This document shows positions 50,020 to 64,000 of a stretch of DNA of 64,000 nt, in pieces. Numbering within the stretch: the first letter of the stretch is position 1; each line of letters starts with the position of its first letter. The stretch covers positions 13,158,483 through 13,222,482 of the forward strand of contig NC_079414.1 in assembly GCF_026213295.1 (NCBI RefSeq). The letters are read 5' to 3'. Below the pieces are notes generated by a model, which saw nothing but the letters and a program-made list of their open reading frames with translations, had not been told where the DNA came from and searched no databases. Source of the DNA: Gadus chalcogrammus. Taxonomy: Eukaryota > Chordata > Actinopteri > Gadiformes > Gadidae. A program made the translations under genes and the position numbers.

Positions 50020-50945
50020 TTAAAATTGTACCGGGGGCGAAAATTGTACCGGCCTACGTCATCGTTTGTTTACATCCTGACAACCTGACAACCTGACAAC
50101 CTGCCCTGCAACAGACGACGCGATGCAGAAAACATGTTTCCAAACGACGAAATAACATAATACAGATAGCGGATCGCTATCTGTATTATGATAGATAGCA
50201 ATAACACTTGTTTTTACTTTATATTTGTATTGTATTTAATTGTTTAATCGAAACAATAAAACAATTTGGTCTTTATTTACCATATTTATTTATTTTAAAA
50301 AAAAAAGACACTTATATGTTATGACTGCATATTTATATTTATTGTGCCTATTGCTGTTGTTTGTGTTTGTATTTTTGCACTGTTTTATTTTGCACTATGG
50401 GTAGTGAGCACCACCCCCAATTTCATTGTACAAGTTTGCACAATGACAATAAAGTATGAATCTGAATTTGCCCTCGAAACGGGCGATCGCGTCAAAAACG
50501 CGTCTAGACTATGAAACCTGCTTAAAACAATCAGTTCACTAGCTAAATTCGATTAAACAATTCAATACAATACAAATATAAATTAAAAACAAGTGTTATC
50601 TAGCGATCCGTTATCTGTATTATGTTTCAAGAACCCTCCTACGTCATTTGACGCGATCGCCCGTTTCGCGGGCAAAACATTTGTCATTTGACGCGATCGC
50701 CCGTTTCGCGGGCAAATTTTTTTATTGTTTCGATTAAACAATTAAATACAATACAAATATAAAGTAAAAACAAGTGTTATCGCTATGTATCATAATACAG
50801 ATAGCGATCCGCTATCTGTATTATGTTATTTCGTCGTTTGGAAACATGTTTTCTGCATCGCGTCGTCTGTTGCCGGGCAGGTTGTCAGGATGTAAACAAA
50901 CGATGACGTAGGCCGGTACAATTTTCGCCCCCGGTACAATTTTAA
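50020..50945. mobile_element. TIR element nested near the left end of the Harbinger element
   Basis: Arms of ~245 bp: TTAAAATTGTACCGG... at 50020 and its complement ending at 50945. The middle contains a LINE 3' tail (GCACAATGACAATAAAGTAT near 50437) and two tandem copies of TTTGACGCGATCGCCCGTTT (near 50647 and 50687). Both outer ends read TTAA. Confidence 0.8.
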
Positions 50946-51082
50946 CGTGACACCTCCACACACCGGCGCCGCAGCGCAGCGTCGCGTATTTTACGCGCGT
51001 CAAAAGCACGCCCCTAGCACCAACAGGAGGCGGCGCGACGGCCGCCTCCTGTCAATCAACCGCAGCAAAGAGACGAAACGCA

Positions 51083-51707
51083 ATGGGTGAGTAGCCTATT
51101 GTAGCCTAGTTTATTTATTTTCCATCTTTTTGGCTGAATAATTTGAAAAATGTATAATCTGCGAAGTGAAAGTATGTTTTCAAGCATCAGATCAACTTAG
51201 TTTGTAGGGCACTTTATCGTTTTATTTACTGTCATCTCTTATTTATTTTATATTTTGCCATTATTCATCTATCAACAATCTCAATAACTGCAGGACCTTC
51301 TAGCCTTTTTAGTATATAGTGCAGTCACCTTGTTATTGTGTGTATTTATTGTAGCTCCTGGATGGCTTTATTGATCCCCATTGGGACCAATACAGTATAT
51401 ATGTATCTATCCATCTATATAGCCTTAACATAGCCACACATTTACATATATGCAGCCAGTAGTTATCCATTTAAATTGAGCAAGCTCTTTTACATTTTAT
51501 TGAGGTTTTTTTATTTCAACAGAACAAATAACTGTTGCCAGACAGAGGGGGGCTGCCCTTCTTCTCCTGCAAGGAGCAAGGAGAAGACGAAGGGTTTGGG
51601 TGCACCCCATCAATGAACGGAAACAAGAACAGGGGGTATGCCACAATCTGGTCCAGGAGCTCCGTGCAAATCCTGAGAGGCACGCCAATATTTCAATTCG
51701 CCACTAA
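51083..51707 (+). pseudogene. Harbinger transposase, N-terminal fragment
   Basis: A first exon ATGG (51083-51086, donor GTGAGT) joins 51523 onward in phase. The product contains RRRRRVWVHPINERKQEQG, HNLVQELRANPERH, the N-terminal signature of HARBI1-type transposases, but ends at a stop (51705) where the catalytic domain should begin. The DDE core is absent. Confidence 0.75.
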
Positions 51708-52220
51708 GTGTGCAATGGCAGAACCATATGGTGCAGCCTATATGATGACCTATAATCTAGTTATTATCCCTCTCTGGTATACTCTTTTGCATATATATAC
51801 TTTTTTTTTATCCCTCGGGATAAATACAGTGATGTTATTGCTGTGCTGGATTCAGTAGCCAGTGTATTTTATTTGAGTGCTCGAGACACTTGATGTTATT
51901 TTTCCCTAAATCCAGAGAGACAGTTAATACATGATCTGATACCAGAGAGACAGTTAATACATGCATTTTTGAGCTTGCCTGTGTTTCCTTTTACTTATCT
52001 ATTTTATTGTATGAGAATGTTTCTATGTGAAGCACTTTGAGTCTGCTTCATGTATTAAAAGTGCTATATGAATGAAGTTGCCTTGCCTTAAATAAAAATA
52101 TATATATTACAAGTAATCTGGTTTCTACCTACATGGTGTGATTATATGTGACTTGATTTCGTCTATTTCCCATTATGGTTAATGGTTTGGGTACTTAGTC
52201 CACCATTGTTGATTTCTCAC

Positions 52221-52353
52221 CTGAAGATCCAATCTCCAGAGCTATGGCTCGCCAGGCAATGACCTTTTTGGAGTTGTCTTTGTAATGACGGGAACTTTGG
52301 TCATACAATTCGACATATTTTTCCACCTCGACGACCAGTCTCTCATCTTCCAT
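52221..52353 (-). pseudogene. Harbinger second gene, MADF/Myb-like exon
   Basis: On the minus strand: MEDERLVVEVEKYVELYDQ, then VIAWRAIALEIG, ending at a splice donor (G/GTGAGA). This is the start of a MADF (Myb/SANT-like) DNA-binding protein, the second gene of Harbinger elements. Later exons are not seen. Confidence 0.75.
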
Positions 52354-52539
52354 TCTCGTAATTGTTTATCACAAACGAAAGAGGGCGACATCCAGTGGTG
52401 AGGGGTAGATATGGAGGTGCCTACGGGACCCGGGATGTACAAACCAGCTTTTACAAAGCGCTTTTTCAGGGGCGGCGACGCTCGGGAATAGAACATTGTC
52501 TCGAAGAGTAGTTGGGCGGCGCGGCGCGGAACGCTGCCG

Positions 52540-52606
52540 CGCCGCCCTATCGCCGCCCTATCGCCGCCCTATCGCCGCCCTATCGCCGCCCTATCGCCGC
52601 CCTATC
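52540..52606. repeat. 11-bp tandem repeat, six copies
   Basis: CGCCGCCCTAT repeated six times inside the right GC-rich end of the Harbinger element. Confidence 0.9.
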
Positions 52607-52699
52607 GGCTAGTCGGCGCCGGTGTGTGCTAGTACACCCGGAATAATAGGGGCAGACTTTTTGACGCGACGCTGCGGCGCCGGTGTGTGGAGGCCTTTA

Positions 52700-54080
52700 A
52701 CGGCAGCGTAGCGCTGCCTTGTGAGCCAGCCGTATTCACGCGAGATCACGAGATCAAGCGATAATCCTAAACCTAATGTACTCACATTCCACTCCCAAAA
52801 CTATTGCAATTAAATGCCACGCTTTGTCCTTTCTGACATTTTACTTATAAAAAGGATGATTTGGTACATAAATGACTTCATGTTGCTGAACTTCGACAAT
52901 GAGTCTCTCGTCGTCCATGTTGCCGACCCTCTGAGACCCTTTGATTGATTGACTGCTGACCTGGTGCCAACGGTCATGACGTAATAATGTTGATGCGAAG
53001 TTACATGAGCTGAGTATTGTGTTTTATTTTGAAAATTGACCGGATGCTCTATGGCTTTTACTTTTCACTTCCTGCCCGGCTCGACCTGCTCTGTCGAAAT
53101 TGACGCGGTTTAGCAGCGGCTTGCGGCAAAAATAGAATTGGACGGAAAGATAGCGCCGCGGCGCGGCACGCCGCTCCTGGGACGCTGCTGAAATGTTCCG
53201 CGGCGCGCCCGGTGGAAATGGTCTCATTGATTACGCCCCGTGCCCACTACCTCCTTCAGTCAACGAACATGGGAAGGCGTGGCTGACTGATGGGGGAGTA
53301 GTCTTTGCAGAGGCATCCGTCAGCCAATCAAATCGCTTCGCCGGGTTCTCCCCGCTACTTCCTGCTTGTTGTGATGCAAGATGACCCGCTTTCCTGCTTT
53401 CCAGTATCGTCAGAGCCCGAGTCGCGTCACAGTGCTTAAATTTGCATACGCGATCTGATTGGATGACGGATCCGTCGCTGCTGAAAAAGTTGAACATATT
53501 TCAACTTTCTGACGGCGCCGAAGGCTCCAACGGAACGGACGGATCCACAATGCATTGCGCGTCCGTCCCCATTAAAGTCAATGGGGATCACGCAACGGAC
53601 GGAGGTAGTGGGCACGGGGCATAACGTTGCGTAACGTTGCGGAAGGCTCCAACGGAGCCTTCCGCCTCATGCCCACTGCACCGTCAGTCAACGTACGTGG
53701 GAAGGCGTGGCTGACGGATGGGGGAGTAGTCTTTGCAGAGGCATCCGTCAGCCAATCAAATCGCTTCGCCGGGTTCTTCCCGCTTCTTCCTGCTTGTTGC
53801 GAGGCAAGATTTCCCGCTTTCCAGTATCGTCAGAGCCCGAGTCGCGTCACAGTGCCTACATTTGCATACGCGATCTGATTGGATGACGGAACCGTCGCTG
53901 CCGAAAAAGTTGAACATTTTTCAACTTCTTGACTGAGCCGAAGGCTCCAACGGAACGTACGGATCCACAATGCATTGCGCGTCCGTCCCCATTAAAGTCA
54001 ATGGGGATAACGCAACGGACGCATGTAGTGGGCACGGGGCGTAAGTGGAAGCGATCAGCAGAGGTGACCGCGGCGCGTAC
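52700..54080. mobile_element. second Harbinger-like remnant with nested dimeric MITE
   Basis: Contains a second MADF start on the minus strand, 52918-52841 (MDDERLIVEVQQHE then VPNHPFYK, stop), related to that at 52221-52353 but broken. GC-rich repeats CCGCGGCGCG...CCGGTGGAA flank the nested MITE at 53200 and 54070. Confidence 0.55.
53231..54042. mobile_element. dimeric MITE with CGCCCCGTGCCCACTAC ends
   Basis: Outer ends: CGCCCCGTGCCCACTAC (about 53232) and GTAGTGGGCACGGGGCG (ends about 54042), bordered by TTA and TAA. The interior is two ~390-bp units (53240-53620, 53670-54040) sharing GGGAAGGCGTGGCTGAC and GCAGAGGCATCCGTCAGCCA. Open frames across it are artefacts of the repeat. Confidence 0.75.
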
Positions 54081-56289
54081 GCCTCCGGTGGAATCGAGCC
54101 TTGAGTGTGCTAACGGCTACATTAGCTGTGAAACTTTTTTTTATTTGGTTAATGCTCAGCGCCAACGTACAGCGCCACTGGAATTTTGAAAAACGTTTAT
54201 TGTAAAAACTGCTTGTGCGCGCATGATCGTGATGAGCATGTGGTTGTTTAGCAAGTGTCATTCAACTTTATCGTTGATGAAAATATAAGTCCAGATACAG
54301 ATCCACTCAGTGATGAAAACCTCTCAGCTGTGCTGGGTATTGCAACATCAGGACGCCTGACTTCAGTGCACTTTTTCAAGGCCGTCAGAGACTTAGCCCC
54401 TCCCACTGAGCACTTTTTTTTATATGTGTGGGTTGTAATGCCTACCCTACATTATCAAATGTGGATGCACTTCAATACACCTGTTCAAATTCAGTGCACT
54501 TGCAGATAGGTATGAAAATATACATTTGCAAACCAAACTGTATAATCTGTATTTCTGTTGTGCACATGGTGAATTCAATGATTTTATTCAGTGACTTTTA
54601 ATTACAAACGCTTGATAAGAGTTACAGCAATATATTTTTTATAATCTAATCTAATGGTTATACCGTAGTCCAGTCATTTTAAGCCAAAATGGGGATCAAC
54701 CTAGAACAAATTGCAACAGGAGCAAACTCAACTCAAACTATTTTGTCTCCTCAATATGTCTTGAGTAAGGAAAAAAAATCCTAGAAGAATCCAATAAGGG
54801 GAAAGTATCGAAATATACCCAAATATGGCCTATTCATACGCCCATTCATTATTTTTCTCACATGAATAGGGTAAAAATGTAACGTTTAGACATCAGCATG
54901 AAAATTACTAAGTTGATTACGTACATTAATTAATTTCTTATTATTATGTTTGTTAACATTTAATTACGTATGTGCTGATTTGCATACAGTAAATGCCACA
55001 ACAGATCTAAACATTGGGTATAGCCAGGTGAACATTTCTTGTTGATTCTTGTTGACATATAACAGTAAAAGACTATAGAGGCAAACAAATCTTACCATAA
55101 GGGGCAGAGATTCAGTCATTCATTCAAGGTCCTCTCAACTGTCAATCAACTGTCACTAAGATGTCGGGTAAGAAAGATTGTTTGATCCAGCCAAAAATCT
55201 TCATATTTTGTTTGTCAACTCAGTAATTGTCATGGTGATATCTAAAGGTAAACAATTTTACCCTATTCATGTGAGAAAAAGAATGAATAGGCGTATGAAT
55301 AGGCTATATTTGTCTTTTTTTAACTTTCCCCTAATTGGAATCATTAGGGCTTTTTTTTCCTTACTCATGAAATATTGAGGATACAAAATCAGTTGGGTTT
55401 GCTTCTGCTGCAATTTGTTTTACATTTAAAAAGGTATTCAGAATTTCTTATGTGGCCCCCAATGAAAAATGATTGCCCAGCCCTGGTCTACACGTAGGCC
55501 TATGTTAAAGACTTTTTACGTCAGCCGCAATGTGAATATGCGGATGAATACTTGACCTATGTGAAGAGGACCCTGACCTTTCACCAACAAATACTGAATT
55601 TAGAGGATTCAAGTATGCTGGAGTTTTACTTTTGAATCAACATGTTAAATAGTCTAGCGAATGGCTTTTCGCGGAGGGGATTATGATAAATTAGTGTTTT
55701 TGATCATTTTGTTTCCCTGTTCAATAACTAAAATAGGCTATTACCCTTTTCATAGAAAGTTGGTATCCAAAACGAAACTGTTCGATACAACTACGTACAC
55801 ACCTAAAAGTCGAGATGAATGATCATATATATACATACATCTAACAGATAGGATAAGTATAGGTCTATTATTATAGTTAACCACTGATCAATACATATAA
55901 CAGACATATAATGGACTATATATATATGAGCCATCACCACCACTTTTTTATTTCACTATTTTCAACACTGGTACAATGATAATGATAATCTTGTTCCATG
56001 TTTCCGACTCACCGGAAACTAGTCCTGAACTGTATTGCCTTGTTTCCGCATAGAGATGTCCAAATAACAGCTCCCTTCACTTGATTTTCTGAGTAGCTCA
56101 TACTTAACCTATAAATGGACATTTTTTAAAAAATACATTAATATTGTAAACATTGTAAGATCTGATACAAATAGCATAAAAAATAAATTTGAGGTTTGGA
56201 AAACTAGTGATTTTATATTGTCCGCTACCCCTGCAAAACTTTCAATATGTTTTTTATAGCTGGGCAGAATAAGAACTGACAGGCGTCGT
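54081..56289. other. AT-rich spacer downstream of fip1l1
   Basis: A short piece (54635-54700) matches the lyg copy 3/4 outer flank. Near 54817-54870 and 55257-55310, GAATAGG.GTATGAATAGG-type sequence appears in opposite orientations, suggesting another inverted-repeat element of roughly 500 bp. No gene is seen. Confidence 0.45.
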
Positions 56290-56307
56290 GGATCTTATCA
56301 AAAGCTC

Positions 56308-56313
56308 TTTTAA
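56308..56313 (-). terminator. candidate poly(A) signal of fip1l1
   Basis: ATTAAA on the minus strand, 223 bp after the stop codon. No AATAAA is nearer. Confidence 0.45.
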
Positions 56314-56535
56314 TCAGTCAACAACTCTTGCAGAAGTTTCCATACAGAACAAAAATAAAGGGACAACCAAATACGTTGCAATCATCGCTGCAATCTGTTG
56401 CTGCAGCGGTGGAAGTTTCCGCTCTTCCTGCCAACAGGAAACCACTCAGAATGAAGGCTCAGCCAAGCCATGGGGTTGGGTAGGGAATGGTTGAATATAC
56501 AGAGAGGACCTGGGAGGCACAGGAGCAGCTTGTGG

Positions 56536-63518
<6,983 letters not shown>

Positions 63519-63812
63519 CTAGTAGGAAATGATTGTGTTAATCACTCATAGGAGCGGCAAAATAGGCTCCTGCACTACGTTGTATTTTAAATACGTCAGA
63601 GTTTTCACTTTACTAGCCCCCCCTTATAAATAGCTTGTACCAGAACTCTGCATGCTCAGAATACACACCACAAAACAAATAACACGGATATACTCCGTGA
63701 GGTAACTGTCCATTGAACGTGTACTAGATAGACTTCCCTTTTTATCACAGATGAATCCGCCTCCGACCAGACCTCCCAGTACCAGCACGCCTGACTTAGG
63801 TAAACAAAGTAC
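63519..63812. other. fip1l1 intron, no further exon seen
   Basis: No minus-strand frame here resembles the FIP1 N-terminus. Confidence 0.5.
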
Positions 63813-64000
63813 CAGTGTTGGGGGTAACACGTTACAAAGTAACGATATTACTTTTTTGGGTAACGAAGTAAAGTAACGCATTGCATTTAAAATATCGGTA
63901 ACTACACTACTTTACTAGACTATAGTAACGCGCTTCCCTGCGTTACCCGAGCCGTGTTTGCCTGCGTCTAAAGATCTGATCTGTTGTGGTGCGTGCATGC
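63813..64000. mobile_element. hAT-like terminus cut by the window edge
   Basis: It begins CAGTGTTGGGGGTAACACGT, then GTTACAAAGTAACGATATTA, typical of a widespread fish hAT end. The other end is outside the window. Confidence 0.55.

Larger units (their letters stand above)
50006..52696. mobile_element. PIF/Harbinger transposon remnant with TTA target duplication
   Basis: The left end AGGCCTC (50006) and right end GAGGCCT (52696) are flanked by TTA at 50003-50005 and 52697-52699, the usual Harbinger target. The longer GC-rich repeat CCTCCACACACCGGCGCCGC (50953 on) is complementary to 52670-52692. Remnants of both Harbinger genes lie inside, pointing at each other. Another TIR element sits just inside the left end. 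Confidence 0.8.

Noticed and set aside
53193..54189. Several overlapping short frames with shared peptides
   Set aside because: All come from the two units of the dimeric MITE.

Overview
The window is nuclear DNA of a ray-finned fish. It has spliced vertebrate genes, teleost-type transposons (Rex1-like and L2-like LINEs, hAT, PIF/Harbinger, TTAA-flanked elements, a Ty3/gypsy element) and long dinucleotide repeats. Several goose-type lysozyme genes together with many CA/TG repeats would suit a cod-like (gadiform) fish, but that is inference and the species is not identified.

Two conserved genes bracket the window. At the left is chic2 (+, 180-3940, six exons, complete). At the right is the 3' part of fip1l1 (-, 56536-63518, fifteen exons visible, first exons outside the window). 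They point towards each other. The same two genes are neighbours in the human 4q12 FIP1L1-CHIC2-PDGFRA region, so this is an old syntenic block.

Between them lie about 50 kb of accessory DNA. This holds four goose-type lysozyme (lyg) genes in two inverted pairs (copy 1 + at 14508-16562 with copy 2 - at 21056-23157; copy 3 - at 36145-38253 with copy 4 + at 40310-42426). Between the pairs is one two-exon aerolysin-like gene with an N-terminal lectin-like domain (aep1/dln1-like, 32665-33948). Together they look like a small innate-defence cluster. Copy 1 has two alternative first exons, one coding a signal peptide and one giving a leaderless protein. Copy 2 has lost the catalytic Glu (Gly instead), and its leader exon has a frameshift, no TATA box, and now lies on the wrong (3') side of the gene. 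Copy 2 sits between the ends of a hAT transposon.

The rest is layered mobile DNA: a TTAA-flanked element inside a chic2 intron; a 31-bp minisatellite split by a MITE; a broken L2-like LINE; a Ty3/gypsy copy with a decayed integrase; a four-level nest at 43376-49027 (hAT end > hAT with perfect 8-bp target duplication > TIR element > Rex1-like LINE with an unbroken 1032-codon ORF) containing a perfect 108-bp palindrome; and PIF/Harbinger remnants at 50006-54080. All exon boundaries were placed by eye from splice sites, reading phase and remembered family similarity; nothing was aligned by computer.
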